Shown here piece after piece: positions 18,734-29,157 of a stretch of 52,455 nt of DNA. The position numbers and the translations under genes are program-made. Every line of letters begins with the position of its first letter. The first letter of the stretch is position 1. Origin of the DNA: Bacillus sp. ISL-51 (GTDB lineage: Bacteria; Bacillota; Bacilli; Bacillales; Bacillaceae); the NCBI RefSeq assembly GCF_018613535.1, contig NZ_JAGGQB010000023.1, forward strand, positions 1 through 52,455, read 5' to 3'. The notes beneath the pieces were generated by a model that saw only the letters and a program-made list of their open reading frames with translations, was not told the origin of the DNA and ran no database searches.

Positions 18734-18771
18734 TATATAGTGTTTGCTGTGTATTATGTCAAGTAGTACAC
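18734..18771 (-). promoter_or_regulatory. ytr operon promoter with YtrA operator
   Basis: The minus strand shows TTGACA (18762-18757), a 17-bp spacer and TATATA (18739-18734). An inverted repeat GTGTACTA ... TAATACAC (18771-18749; 8-bp arms, one mismatch) spans the -35. This agrees with the YtrA operator type known in B. subtilis. A repressor bound here would directly block sigma-A. Confidence 0.85.
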
Positions 18772-18826
18772 CTAATACAATATAGACACACCAGTAAATT
18801 GTCAATTCTTTTTTAAAAAAACCGCA

Positions 18827-18856
18827 AAAAAAGCCTGCCGGGATTCCGGCAAGCTT
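18827..18856 (-). terminator. Terminator of ytzC
   Basis: GCTTGCCGG-AATC-CCGGCAGGC followed by TTTTTTTGCGGTTTTTTT on the minus strand. Confidence 0.85.
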
Positions 18857-18877
18857 CAATCCCTAAAGGGCTGCTTG

Positions 18878-19150
18878 TTAATAATCGAAATTACGCTGCA
18901 ATATCATATTGTTTTGCAAGGTTTGCAGCTGTAATCTCATACGATAAAGCTGTTCTCTTTGCTGATCATTCGCTGATAATGACAGCTTGTTTAATTCATT
19001 CACCGCGTTTTCAAGCATCATCTGCGCTTCGCTGTACTCATTATCATTATAATGCTCTTGTTTTGAAGCGGTCATAAATTGCTCATTCGCAAATTCATAT
19101 GCCTGTTCGCTTCTTTGGAGATGTTCATCTACTGATTGTCTTGTTGCCAA
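18878..19150 (-). CDS. ytzC: YtzC, DUF2524 family protein
   Basis: This 90-residue, highly helical, glutamine- and asparagine-rich protein has two likely amphipathic helices (about 3-30 and 38-82) and no membrane segment. It matches YtzC (DUF2524), a small protein of unknown role found across Bacillus. It is monocistronic, with an AGGAGGGG site before the ATG and a strong terminator after it. Confidence 0.85.
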   Translation of the reverse strand: MATRQSVDEHLQRSEQAYEFANEQFMTASKQEHYNDNEYSEAQMMLENAVNELNKLSLSANDQQREQLYRMRLQLQTLQNNMILQRNFDY

Positions 19151-19413
19151 AGAAACCCCTCCTAAGTGAATGGAAAATCAAGCTTAGTTTGAGCGTACAG
19201 CAAATGATTAAGTCATGAATGTTACAGGAAAAGAAACCAATTGATGACCATGACCTGAGAATTAAGGTCAGGAATTACACTCTCCCTATTCAGCAATAAT
19301 AAAAATGAAAAACCTCGCATCATAACAATCGCGTATCGCTTTCCGCATTGTGAACCCCCATCATTCATGCTACAATTTTAGGATGCATCTGATGTGAGGA
19401 GGCTTTTTGAACA
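19151..19413. other. Divergent intergenic region ytzC/mnmL
   Basis: This 263-bp region carries the mnmL promoter near its right end and presumably the ytzC promoter. A dyad GACCT-N7-AGGTC (near 19251-19268) is present with no assigned role. I see no small ORF with a ribosome-binding site. Confidence 0.5.
19348..19376 (+). promoter_or_regulatory. Sigma-A promoter of mnmL-mnmM
   Basis: TTGTGA (19348-19353), a 17-bp spacer and TACAAT (19371-19376) lie 37 nt before the mnmL start. Confidence 0.7.
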
Positions 19414-20960
<1,547 letters not shown>

Positions 20961-20972
20961 GCTGATTTTTGA

Positions 20973-21015
20973 GGATTGGCCTCTGTTATATACAGGGTTA
21001 ATCCTTTTTTTTACA
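20973..21015 (+). terminator. Terminator of mnmLM
   Basis: GGATT-GG-CCTCTGT-TATAT-ACAGGG-TT-AATCC followed by TTTTTTTT. Confidence 0.85.
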
Positions 21016-21355
21016 CATTTTAAGAAGTATTTCACTATTCTCTACCATCTTTTTTGGTTAATCATGTTTACTTTTCAAAGAAATATATTAACATGAATTT
21101 ATATCAAAAAAGAAGCAGCTTCAGTTGATTGAAAAAATGATTCTCCGCCGTATTCTCACTATCAGGCAGTTTCATTTTCCACTTATGAACTATCCCAAAA
21201 GCCATTTATCTTCCTCTGTACTCTTACAAAGCGGAGTTCATTAGAATGGCGCCGGAATTGATTCATGGATGACACCTATTTATTTAATGGTGATCCTCGC
21301 TATACTTCATCAAAAAAACGATAAACCAATTTTTTCATCTGGGAGGAGCAGCAGT
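21016..21355. other. Non-coding stretch before the 64-codon membrane gene
   Basis: A/T-rich 340-bp region. An open frame continues from 21269 into the next gene but has no ribosome-binding site before the better TTG start. A TATACT hexamer at 21301-21306 is a candidate -10, without a good -35. Nothing else is recognised. Confidence 0.4.
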
Positions 21356-21550
21356 TTGAATATTCTTCGCTTCGTCTTTTCAATTGTTCCATATATGATG
21401 TTTGTGATCATTTTATTAAGGCATTTAGGATTTGAATTTGCAAAAACATATTATTGGTGGTTCGCTTCATTGTTCATCATTGGGATTATTGGCAAATTTG
21501 TATTGTTCTTTATGGCAAAAAAGAAGCCATTAAAAAAAGAGACAGCGTAA
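21356..21550 (+). CDS. Unrecognised 64-residue membrane protein
   Basis: I do not recognise this gene. The TTG start at 21356 follows GGGAGGAG with a 7-nt spacer and gives MNILRFVFSIVPYMMF. Two hydrophobic helices (about residues 4-21 and 31-51) are joined by a short loop RHLGFEFAKTYYWW, and the tail is basic (KKKPLKKETA), placing both ends inside. The stop is folded into its own terminator. It sits between mnmM and convergent ytpB, where I recall no gene in B. subtilis 168. It could be a lineage-specific gene; no function is suggested by the neighbours. Confidence 0.6.
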   Translation: MNILRFVFSIVPYMMFVIILLRHLGFEFAKTYYWWFASLFIIGIIGKFVLFFMAKKKPLKKETA

Positions 21551-21573
21551 TTCCTGCGCGTCTCTTTTTTATT
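21533..21573 (+). terminator. Terminator of the 64-codon gene
   Basis: AAAAAGAGAC ... GTCTCTTTTT forms a 10-bp stem that includes the stop codon and ends in TTTTTTATTTT. Confidence 0.75.
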
Positions 21574-21685
21574 TTCTTTCAACATCTTTTTTGTGTAAGC
21601 AGGATACCCTTGAGCCTGACCAAAAAAATAAAAAACTGCACCATTCAATTGCCGTTTGACAGAAGTGAATGGCGCAGTTCAGTAA

Positions 21686-22765
21686 TTATGAGCTTTTCGT
21701 CCAAGCCATCTTCTGAAATTTGCGGTAGGCTCTCCCGTTAATATAAAAGAAAAAAGACGTTTTTCCGCTTGCTCTGATCAGCTTTCTGGCAAGTCGGCCC
21801 ATCTCTTTCTGACTCGCGACTTTATCGTCTGATAAATAGACGCCGAGCAGCCCCCTGTTAATCAGCCGGTGAAAATTCTCATGCGGAATGCCCTGTAAAT
21901 GTTCATCCGCTTTTTCTATAAAATGCTTCAGCCTCTGCATCATTTCTTCATGAGACTCGTAATACGTACAGAAGTTCAGGTCCCCTTCAAGCAAATCCTC
22001 TTCCTGATCAATTAAATAATCGAGCAAAATGTGAAGCCCTTGTATGTACGGAAAATAGCTGCTGCGGATTTTCTCAGCGGTATGTTCGTCAAAATCAGTC
22101 TGGAAAGAATATGCGACCAAACAGAAAATGCCTAACGTTGAACCGGCACAAGCGGAAAATTCATACCATTCCATTTCCGGCAGCTGTGATTGATACTGCT
22201 CAAACCACTTTTTAAGCCTCGGAACACGTTCATGCTCCACGACATGCTTATGAACCTGAAGGTCGCAGTAATAGCCGCACAGTTCAAGCAAGTAAGGTTT
22301 AATGATGTCGTAATGTTTAATGGAGCCGAGGACGCGCTGGCATGTTCTGACCAGCTCGTGCAGATACCCGCCGTCATCCTGCTCTTCTCTGTATTGATAG
22401 TACGGCTGCACATCAGCGCCGACTGTCAGTGCATCACGCATTGAAAGATGAAGCATGCGGAAATCCTCGGGATCAAGCGAGGTGCTGCGGTCGCACAGAT
22501 TGTCCAAATAGTCGCTGATCGTCTGGTACGCAATGATAAATTGCACACATTTCTGCTTTTGTTCACCCGACAGCAGGGCCAAAATGCCGCCGCCTTCACA
22601 ATGAAATGATTTATCCCGGATACTTGCGGCTGCCTGCTGCTGCAGCTCGGTATTTTTAATGGTTTCTGATTTTGCCCGCCACATGTCCAGTTCCTGATGG
22701 ACGAGCGGAAAAATCTCCCGATACACTTTTGCCATTAGATTAAAAGGATGTTCCGGTACTGTCAA
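21686..22765 (-). CDS. ytpB: YtpB, tetraprenyl-beta-curcumene synthase
   Basis: This 359-residue protein matches YtpB, the founding class IB terpene synthase that cyclises C35 heptaprenyl diphosphate to tetraprenyl-beta-curcumene, precursor of the C35 sesquarterpenes. Diphosphate-binding acidic residues are visible in DYLDNLCDRSTSLD and DYLIDQEEDLLEGD. It has little similarity to classical terpene cyclases. The start TTG at 22765 gives MTVPEHPFNLMAKVYREIFP, in line with the family N-terminus, and is 6 nt after TTGGGGGTG. It lies directly behind ytpA in one unit. Confidence 0.9.
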   Translation of the reverse strand: MTVPEHPFNLMAKVYREIFPLVHQELDMWRAKSETIKNTELQQQAAASIRDKSFHCEGGGILALLSGEQKQKCVQFIIAYQTISDYLDNLCDRSTSLDPEDFRMLHLSMRDALTVGADVQPYYQYREEQDDGGYLHELVRTCQRVLGSIKHYDIIKPYLLELCGYYCDLQVHKHVVEHERVPRLKKWFEQYQSQLPEMEWYEFSACAGSTLGIFCLVAYSFQTDFDEHTAEKIRSSYFPYIQGLHILLDYLIDQEEDLLEGDLNFCTYYESHEEMMQRLKHFIEKADEHLQGIPHENFHRLINRGLLGVYLSDDKVASQKEMGRLARKLIRASGKTSFFFYINGRAYRKFQKMAWTKSS

Positions 22766-22785
22766 CACATGCACCCCCAACGAAT

Positions 22786-23565
22786 TCAAATATACTGATC
22801 TGTAAAGGCCTTTGCTGCCTTAAAAACATCGTCTCTTTCAGGTTCATTAAAAATTTCATGATAAAGCCCTTCCCACTCTCTGTAAGACTTATTATGGGAA
22901 GCCACGCCGGAAAACCATTTGCGGACCTTGATTTTATCGACAATTTTATCATCGCCGCCCTGCATGAGAAGAAGCGGCACCTTTAAAAAAGCATCGGTCG
23001 GCACCATAGCGGCGTCAATGGTTTTTAAAAGCTCTCTGTACCATCTTACAGATACCTTTGTGACATATAAAGAGTCGTTTATATCCGCTTCGATCATTTC
23101 CGCATTCCGTGTCGCCATATCCGGTGATAATCCGGAATCCACTCTGAGGGAGGGCGCGAGGACATTCAGTCCTTTTGACGCGAAATCAAGCACTTTATTT
23201 ACTTTAATTTGCAGCCCCAGACAAGGTGATGATAAAATAAGTGCCGTAATGCGGGGATTTCTCTGCTGTTTAAACCATTCTATCGCAATTAGCCCGCCCA
23301 TGCTGTGGCCCAAAAGAAAAACAGGCTCTTCAAGCGTTCTCGCTTGATCAATCCATATATCTACTTCATCAATGTATTCTTGGAAAGAGCGAATATGCCC
23401 CCTGGCGCGGGTGGATGTTCCCTGACCGGGCAAATCGCCGATCACAACGTTATAACCGGAAGATCTCCACATTTCAATTAACCATTTATACCGCCCGTGG
23501 TATTCGCTTGCCCCGTGGATAATGACAATCGTACCGACAGGACTGTCTGCTTTCCAAGTCCACAT
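22786..23565 (-). CDS. ytpA: YtpA, lysophospholipase-type alpha/beta hydrolase
   Basis: This 259-residue hydrolase has the nucleophile elbow GHSMGG, an oxyanion HG near residue 17 (VIIHGASEYHGRY), a catalytic Asp in the QGGDDKIVD region and a His in the C-terminal LYHEIFNEPE. In B. subtilis YtpA is reported to be needed for bacilysocin, an antimicrobial lysophosphatidylglycerol. The ATG at 23565 was preferred to the GTG three codons upstream because AGAGGTG is 6-7 nt before it. It is divergent from ytoA with only 44 bp between starts. Confidence 0.9.
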   Translation of the reverse strand: MWTWKADSPVGTIVIIHGASEYHGRYKWLIEMWRSSGYNVVIGDLPGQGTSTRARGHIRSFQEYIDEVDIWIDQARTLEEPVFLLGHSMGGLIAIEWFKQQRNPRITALILSSPCLGLQIKVNKVLDFASKGLNVLAPSLRVDSGLSPDMATRNAEMIEADINDSLYVTKVSVRWYRELLKTIDAAMVPTDAFLKVPLLLMQGGDDKIVDKIKVRKWFSGVASHNKSYREWEGLYHEIFNEPERDDVFKAAKAFTDQYI

Positions 23566-23609
23566 GCTGTTCACCTCTTACGATATTTATTAAAGAAAGA
23601 AGGATGAGA

Positions 23610-24128
23610 ATGATAATCTACCCTTATAAACAATTTACGCCGGACATCCACCCTGAAGCATTTATCGCGGATAACGCCGTCATTACCGGCGACGTTGTGA
23701 TCGGAGAACAATCAAGCATTTGGTTCTCGGCAGTCATTCGGGGAGATGTAGCGCCGACAAGAATCGGAAAAAGAGTCAATATCCAAGACTTAAGCTGCCT
23801 TCATCAAAGTCCGGGCCGCCCGCTTCTTATAGAAGATGACGCAACAATCGGGCATCAGGTTACACTGCACAGTTCCATCATCAGAAAGAATGCTTTAATC
23901 GGTATGGGCTCCGTCATACTTGATGGAGCTGAAATCGGTGAAGGCGCATTTATCGGCGCCGGAAGCCTCGTTCCTCCGGGCAAAACCATTCCGCCCGGCT
24001 GTCTTGCGTTCGGCCGGCCCGCAAAGGTCATTCGCCGGCTGACGGAAGAAGACATACAGGATATGGAAAGAATCAGAACGGAATATGTTGAAAAAGGCCG
24101 ATATTATAAAACACTTCAAGAGAAATAA
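23610..24128 (+). CDS. ytoA: YtoA, gamma-carbonic-anhydrase-like hexapeptide protein
   Basis: This 172-residue left-handed beta-helix protein has many hexapeptide repeats ([LIV]G-x4: VIGEQS, IGHQVT, LIGMGS, IGEGAF, IGAGSL). The three histidines expected for metal binding in gamma carbonic anhydrases are present (DLSCLHQ, TIGHQVTLHS), although most YtoA/YrdA-type proteins have not shown clear anhydrase activity. The second ATG (23610) gives MIIYPYKQF with AGAAGG 6 nt upstream; the first ATG has no room for a site. The promoter must lie within or next to ytpA's start. Confidence 0.85.
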   Translation: MIIYPYKQFTPDIHPEAFIADNAVITGDVVIGEQSSIWFSAVIRGDVAPTRIGKRVNIQDLSCLHQSPGRPLLIEDDATIGHQVTLHSSIIRKNALIGMGSVILDGAEIGEGAFIGAGSLVPPGKTIPPGCLAFGRPAKVIRRLTEEDIQDMERIRTEYVEKGRYYKTLQEK

Positions 24129-24277
24129 AAAGAAAAGCTTTGTTTTACTACTGTACCATTTTTCAAAATATTATTTAAGCGAAAACCATTTGCGTTTTGA
24201 TGATTGTGCGGAAAAACAGAAACAAAATGTTCAGGAATTTGTTTTATTCTTCCCCGATCACCGAGATCCTATGAAAA

Positions 24278-24304
24278 AAGAGCCCGTTCAAGAGGGCTCT
24301 TTCT
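24278..24304. terminator. Terminator between ytoA and ytnA
   Basis: AGAGCCC (24280-24286) and GGGCTCT (24294-24300) form a hairpin with T-rich flanks on both strands (TTCTTT on plus, TTTTTTCAT on minus). It ends ytnA and may end ytoA read-through. Confidence 0.75.
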
Positions 24305-25708
24305 TTATGCTTTTTCGGCGATTGTTTGTCCGCTTTCCAGACTCACATGTTTTCTTTTATGGAAGCCTTTCCCGTAGTACACCGCTAATAGGATACAAAA
24401 CCAGATAGGGCCGATAATGACGGCGACTCTTGTCTCCGCGTTATAAGCCATCAGCACAACCACAAAAGCGAGAAATGCCAGTGAGATGTATGAGGAAAAA
24501 GGATATAAAGGCATTTTATATTTCAGTTTTTTGCGCTCTTCCGGCTGTAAACTTTTACGGTATTTCAATTGGGAAAGCAAAATAATCGCCCACGTCCAAA
24601 TCGCTCCGAACGTCGCAATGCTTGTCACCCACGTAAATACTTTCGCCGGCACCACGTAGTTTAAAATGACTCCGATGCATAATGCGCCTGCCGAAACCAA
24701 CACCGCTTTTCCCGGCACGCCGCCTTTTGTGACCGTTCCGTAAGCTTTGGGAGCTTCATTTTGTTCCGCAAGATTAAAAAGCATGCGTCCCGTGCTGAAA
24801 ATCCCGCTGTTGCAGGAAGAGAGAGCCGCCGTCAAAACGACAAAATTAATAATGCCGGCTGCTGCGGGAATTCCCACTTTTTCAAACGTAAGAACAAACG
24901 GGCTTCCTCCTGAACCGATTTCCTGCCAAGGGTAAATAGACATAATAACAAACAAAGCACCGACATAAAAAATGAGAATGCGCCAAAAGACAGTATCAAT
25001 GGCTCTCGCCAATGATTTTTCCGGGTTTTTGACTTCACCGGCTGTTACACCGATTAATTCAATACCGAGATAAGCAAACATGACCATCTGAAGTGACAGC
25101 AGCACCCCTTTTATCCCGTTCGGGAAAAAGCCGCCGTGACTCCACAAATTACTGATGCCCAATGCCGCGCCTCCGTTACCGAGTCCGAACACGATCATGA
25201 CTAAACCGATCGCGATCATAGACAGAATCGCAGCGACCTTGATGAGCGCAAACCAAAATTCAAGCTCACCGTATGCTTTAACCGCCAAAAAGTTGACAGC
25301 CGTCATAATGACAAGCGCCGCAAGCGCCCAAATCCATGCCGGCACGTCCGGAAACCAGTAGCCCATATAAATGCCGACCGCCGTGATTTCCGCCATACAG
25401 GTTACGACCCATAAAAACCAATAGTTCCAGCCCGTTAAAAACCCGGCGAGAGGTCCTAAATAATCCCGCGCATATCTGCTGAAAGATCCGGCTACAGGCT
25501 TTTGAATCGCCATTTCCCCTAATGCCCGCATAATAAAAAACATAATAAGCCCGCTGCAGGCGTAAGCGGCTAAAATTCCCGGCCCGGCAAGCTTAATGGC
25601 AGAAGCTGACCCGAGAAACAAGCCGACTCCTATCGCGGCACCTAAAGACATGAGTGAAATATGCCTCTCCTCTAATCCGCGATGCAGCGTTTTCCCTTTG
25701 TTTTGCAT
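24305..25708 (-). CDS. ytnA: YtnA, APC-family amino-acid permease
   Basis: This 467-residue permease has 12 predicted membrane helices. The first helix contains SLGAAIGVGLFLGS, the glycine-rich substrate-binding motif of the amino-acid/proton symporters, preceded by the family's LHRGLEERHIS. The conserved ELIGVTAGEVKNPEKS marks the AAT (GabP/ProY/AroP-like) branch. The exact substrate is not evident. The ATG at 25708 follows GGGGGGAGAG; an in-frame extension of 26 codons upstream overlaps the leader and is rejected. A cre-like palindrome in the leader suggests catabolite control. Confidence 0.9.
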   Translation of the reverse strand: MQNKGKTLHRGLEERHISLMSLGAAIGVGLFLGSASAIKLAGPGILAAYACSGLIMFFIMRALGEMAIQKPVAGSFSRYARDYLGPLAGFLTGWNYWFLWVVTCMAEITAVGIYMGYWFPDVPAWIWALAALVIMTAVNFLAVKAYGELEFWFALIKVAAILSMIAIGLVMIVFGLGNGGAALGISNLWSHGGFFPNGIKGVLLSLQMVMFAYLGIELIGVTAGEVKNPEKSLARAIDTVFWRILIFYVGALFVIMSIYPWQEIGSGGSPFVLTFEKVGIPAAAGIINFVVLTAALSSCNSGIFSTGRMLFNLAEQNEAPKAYGTVTKGGVPGKAVLVSAGALCIGVILNYVVPAKVFTWVTSIATFGAIWTWAIILLSQLKYRKSLQPEERKKLKYKMPLYPFSSYISLAFLAFVVVLMAYNAETRVAVIIGPIWFCILLAVYYGKGFHKRKHVSLESGQTIAEKA

Positions 25709-25760
25709 AACTCTCTCCCCCCTGATTTTGACAGAAAACAACATAAACCGAGACGAAATA

Positions 25761-25780
25761 GCCAGAAAACGCTTTCTGGC
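25761..25780. promoter_or_regulatory. cre-like palindrome in the ytnA leader
   Basis: GCCAGAAA and TTTCTGGC flank ACGC. Its core GAAAGCGTTTTC (minus strand) matches the centre of CcpA cre sites, with AG/CT instead of TG/CA at the edges. It lies about 13-32 nt downstream of the predicted transcription start, a typical roadblock position. Confidence 0.4.
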
Positions 25781-25798
25781 AGACACCCGATTAGTCCT

Positions 25799-25827
25799 AT
25801 TATAACTCTTTTCTGAATATTGTGTAA
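25799..25827 (-). promoter_or_regulatory. Promoter of ytnA
   Basis: Minus-strand TTACAC, 17-bp spacer, TATAAT (25804-25799), about 90 nt upstream of the start codon. Confidence 0.6.
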
Positions 25828-25876
25828 TACTTTGTCAAAAACAAAGCGGAATAGACGGATTAGAGAACCTATAGAA

Positions 25877-25908
25877 AAAAGGCTCTCGACAAATATCGAA
25901 AGCCTTCT
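25877..25908 (-). terminator. Terminator of asnB
   Basis: AAGGCTTTCGA ... TCGAGAGCCTT followed by TTTTTCT on the minus strand, right after the asnB stop. Confidence 0.85.
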
Positions 25909-25911
25909 TTA

Positions 25912-27810
25912 TTAAACGAAAATGACTTCTTTCGGCTGGTGATTCAGCTCTTCAGGGACGAGACGTTTTTCTACATTAATGCTGTGCCAGATCATAAAGA
26001 TCAGCACTGTCCAGATTTTACGGCTGTTGTCCGCTCTGTCGGCACAATGGTCTTCAAGAAGCTGAAGAACGTAGTCCTTTTCAATGTAAGCGTCCGTTTC
26101 ACTTTCACGAATGATATTTCGCACCCATTCGTTCATTTCATTTTTCAGCCAATGGCGGATCGGCACAGGGAAGCCGAGTTTTTTGCGGTTAAGCACATGA
26201 TCAGGCACTACCCCTTCAGCGGCTTTGCGCAAGAGATACTTCGTCGTACCGTTTTTCGTTTTCAGTTCATCAGGAATTTTAGAAGCCACATCAAACACGA
26301 CTTTATCAAGGAACGGCACACGCAATTCTAATGAATTCGCCATCGTCATTTTATCGGCCTTTAACAAAATATCGCCGCGCATCCACGTATGAATGTCGAC
26401 ATACTGCATTTTATTAATATCACTGTATGTGCTGCTTTCCGTAAAGTACGGCTTCGTCACATCACGGTATGAAAGCTGCGGATTATAATGTTTCAGCAGC
26501 TGTTTCTTCACAGGCTCTTCAAAAATCTTTGCATTGCCGATATAACGATCCTCAAGCGGTGTACAGCCGCGGACTAAGAGGCTTTTTCCTCTCATTCCTT
26601 CAGGCATGACAGCTGCAACATGAAGAAGCATTTTTTTCAGGCCGGACGGGATGCGCTCAAACGGTTTAAGGGACAGCGGCTCACGGTAAATGTTATAACC
26701 GCCGAATAACTCATCCGCTCCCTCTCCGGATAAGGCAACCGTTACATGCTTCTTCGCTTCTTTCGCAACGAAATACAACGGAATCGCCGCAGGATCTGCA
26801 AGCGGATCATCAAAGTGCCATACGATTTTCGGAAGCTCGTTCATATACTCCTCAGGAGAAATGACTTTGCTGATGTTTTCGATACCGAGCGCAGCGGCTG
26901 TTTCCTTCGCTACATCAACTTCACTGAAGCCCTGCTGTTCAAAGCCGACAGAAAAAGTTTTCAGGTTGGGGTGAAACTCTTTCGCCACAGAGACGATAAA
27001 AGAAGAGTCGATACCGCCGGAAAGAAACGAGCCGACAGGAACGTCACTTCTCATATGAACTTTCACAGAGTCAAAAATCGCGTCTCTGACTTCCTTAACA
27101 AGCTTATCTTCATCTGACTGAACAGGCTTGAAGTTCGCTTTGAAATACGTTTTAAACGCAATGTCGCCTTCCGGACGGATCGTAAACTGGCTGCCCGGCT
27201 CCACTTTTTTCACTTCAGCGTCAAGCGTGCCCGGTTCAGGAACAAATTGGAAAGACATGTATTGCTGTAAAGAAGCTGTATCAAGGTCAATTCCGTTCTG
27301 AGCGGCCATTAAACTTTTTCTTTCAGAAGCAAAATACACCTTGTCTTGAATCGTTGTATAGTACAGCGGTTTGATTCCGAACGGGTCTCTCGCGCCGTAC
27401 ATGACTTGGTCGGCTTTGTTCCAAATCAGAAACGCAAACATTCCGCGAAGCTTTGAAGCAGCTTCTTCTTTATAATGGCGGTATGTCGCAAGCAGAACTT
27501 CGGTATCGGAATCTGTATTGAAAGTGTAGCCCTTTGCTTCAAGCTCTTCTCTCAATTCAATATAGTTATAAATTTCGCCGTTAAAAATGATCCAATATTT
27601 TTCATCTTCATATGATAAAGGCTGTCCGCCGTTTTCTACGTCAATAATACTGAGCCGTCTGAAGCCGAAGCCAACGTGCTCATCATGATAATACCCATCG
27701 CTGTCAGGACCGCGGTGAACGATCATTTGGTTCATTTGTTTGATTAGCTCTTCTTGATCTGCGGTTTGAGTTAATGGATGCTTATTAAAAACACCGACAA
27801 ATCCACACAT
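25912..27810 (-). CDS. asnB: Asparagine synthetase (glutamine-hydrolysing) AsnB
   Basis: This 632-residue enzyme makes asparagine from aspartate, ATP and glutamine. After Met comes the nucleophile Cys (MCGFVGVFN) of the class II glutaminase domain; HRGPDS, RRLSIID and FNGEIYNY are its conserved blocks. The synthetase domain has the PP-loop LSGGIDSS. The start at 27810 is fixed by the need for Cys2 and by TATGGAGG upstream; an earlier in-frame ATG would bury the nucleophile. B. subtilis has three such enzymes, and asnB is the vegetative, metK-adjacent one. In B. subtilis AsnB also affects peptidoglycan amidation and lysozyme or antibiotic resistance. Confidence 0.96.
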   Translation of the reverse strand: MCGFVGVFNKHPLTQTADQEELIKQMNQMIVHRGPDSDGYYHDEHVGFGFRRLSIIDVENGGQPLSYEDEKYWIIFNGEIYNYIELREELEAKGYTFNTDSDTEVLLATYRHYKEEAASKLRGMFAFLIWNKADQVMYGARDPFGIKPLYYTTIQDKVYFASERKSLMAAQNGIDLDTASLQQYMSFQFVPEPGTLDAEVKKVEPGSQFTIRPEGDIAFKTYFKANFKPVQSDEDKLVKEVRDAIFDSVKVHMRSDVPVGSFLSGGIDSSFIVSVAKEFHPNLKTFSVGFEQQGFSEVDVAKETAAALGIENISKVISPEEYMNELPKIVWHFDDPLADPAAIPLYFVAKEAKKHVTVALSGEGADELFGGYNIYREPLSLKPFERIPSGLKKMLLHVAAVMPEGMRGKSLLVRGCTPLEDRYIGNAKIFEEPVKKQLLKHYNPQLSYRDVTKPYFTESSTYSDINKMQYVDIHTWMRGDILLKADKMTMANSLELRVPFLDKVVFDVASKIPDELKTKNGTTKYLLRKAAEGVVPDHVLNRKKLGFPVPIRHWLKNEMNEWVRNIIRESETDAYIEKDYVLQLLEDHCADRADNSRKIWTVLIFMIWHSINVEKRLVPEELNHQPKEVIFV

Positions 27811-27918
27811 AATATAGCCTCCATAAGTGTAATTTTCTAATTGGACCCCCTTTTTATAGACGCTTTGCTCAATCATTTGTTTCACGTTATGTAAAAAAAT
27901 AAACATGACAGCATCTAC

Positions 27919-27947
27919 AAAAAGGGAAAGCCGCTTAAGTAAGCGGC
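27919..27947 (-). terminator. Terminator of metK
   Basis: AGCCGCTT-ACTT-AAGCGGCT followed by TTCCCTTTTTG on the minus strand, just after the metK stop. Confidence 0.8.
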
Positions 27948-27954
27948 TATATAC

Positions 27955-29157
27955 TTATTCTCCTAGTGCTTCTTTGCGAAGCGTTTCCGCCTTGTCAGTG
28001 CGCTCCCAAGGAAGATCCACATCATGACGTCCGAAGTGGCCGTAAGCAGCCGTTTGCTTATAGATCGGGCGGCGCAGGTCAAGCATTTTAATAATGCCGG
28101 CCGGTCTCAGATCGAAGTTGCTGCGTACGACTTCAATCAGCTTTTCTTCAGAAGCTTTTCCGGTATCAAACGTGTTGATTGAAATGGAAACAGGCTGCGC
28201 AACGCCGATTGCGTATGCAAGCTGCACTTCACATGAATCGGCAAGTCCGGCTGCAACAATGTTTTTCGCTACATATCTCGCTGCATATGCCGCAGAACGG
28301 TCTACTTTCGTCGCATCCTTACCGGAGAACGCGCCGCCGCCGTGGCGTGCATAGCCGCCGTATGTGTCAACGATGATTTTACGGCCTGTAAGCCCCGCGT
28401 CACCTTGAGGTCCGCCGATAACGAAGCGTCCTGTCGGGTTAATGAAGTATTTTGTTTCTTCATCAATCAGTTCCTCAGGCACGACCGGATTAATGACGTG
28501 CTCTTTCAGATTGCGCTGGATTTGCTCAAGCGTAATTTCAGGGTGGTGCTGAGTGGAAATGACGATCGCATCGATGCGAACCGGCTTGTTGTTTTCATCA
28601 TATTCAACTGTTACTTGTGTTTTACCGTCCGGGCGAAGGTACGGAAGAATGTCTTCTTTGCGGACTTCGCTTAAACGGCGCGCCAATTTATGGGCCAGTG
28701 AGATCGGAAGCGGCATAAGCTCTTTCGTCTCATTACATGCATAACCGAACATCAAGCCTTGGTCTCCCGCTCCGATTGCATCGATTTCAGCATCGCTCAT
28801 TGTGCCTTCACGTGCTTCAAGCGCTTGGTCAACGCCCATCGCGATATCTGCTGACTGTTCGTCAATTGACGTTAAAACAGCGCAAGTTTCCGCATCAAAT
28901 CCGTATTTTGCGCGTGTGTAGCCGATTTCTTTAATCGTTTCACGTACCGTTTTCGGAATGTCAACGTATGTTGATGTTGTAATCTCTCCGCTGACCAGCA
29001 CTAAGCCTGTCGTTACAGATGTTTCGCAGGCTACGCGCGCGTTAGGGTCATTTTTTAAAATTTCATCTAAAATGCTGTCAGAAATTTGGTCACAGATTTT
29101 ATCCGGATGCCCCTCTGTAACAGATTCAGATGTAAACAGTCGACGGTTTTTACTCAT
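27955..29157 (-). CDS. metK: S-adenosylmethionine synthetase
   Basis: This 400-residue enzyme makes SAM from methionine and ATP. Conserved blocks are TEGHPDK (N-terminal ATP/Mg site), [12 protein letters not shown] and the P-loop-like [16 protein letters not shown]. The ATG at 29157 follows AGGAGG with a 9-nt spacer and matches the family N-terminus ([13 protein letters not shown]); the 15-codon upstream extension runs into the leader. A SAM-I riboswitch precedes it, so excess SAM ends transcription early. It is divergent from pckA. Confidence 0.97.
   Translation of the reverse strand: MSKNRRLFTSESVTEGHPDKICDQISDSILDEILKNDPNARVACETSVTTGLVLVSGEITTSTYVDIPKTVRETIKEIGYTRAKYGFDAETCAVLTSIDEQSADIAMGVDQALEAREGTMSDAEIDAIGAGDQGLMFGYACNETKELMPLPISLAHKLARRLSEVRKEDILPYLRPDGKTQVTVEYDENNKPVRIDAIVISTQHHPEITLEQIQRNLKEHVINPVVPEELIDEETKYFINPTGRFVIGGPQGDAGLTGRKIIVDTYGGYARHGGGAFSGKDATKVDRSAAYAARYVAKNIVAAGLADSCEVQLAYAIGVAQPVSISINTFDTGKASEEKLIEVVRSNFDLRPAGIIKMLDLRRPIYKQTAAYGHFGRHDVDLPWERTDKAETLRKEALGE

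Noticed and set aside
25939..26331. 130-codon ORF opposite asnB
   Set aside because: Antisense shadow of the synthetase domain; no initiation signal.
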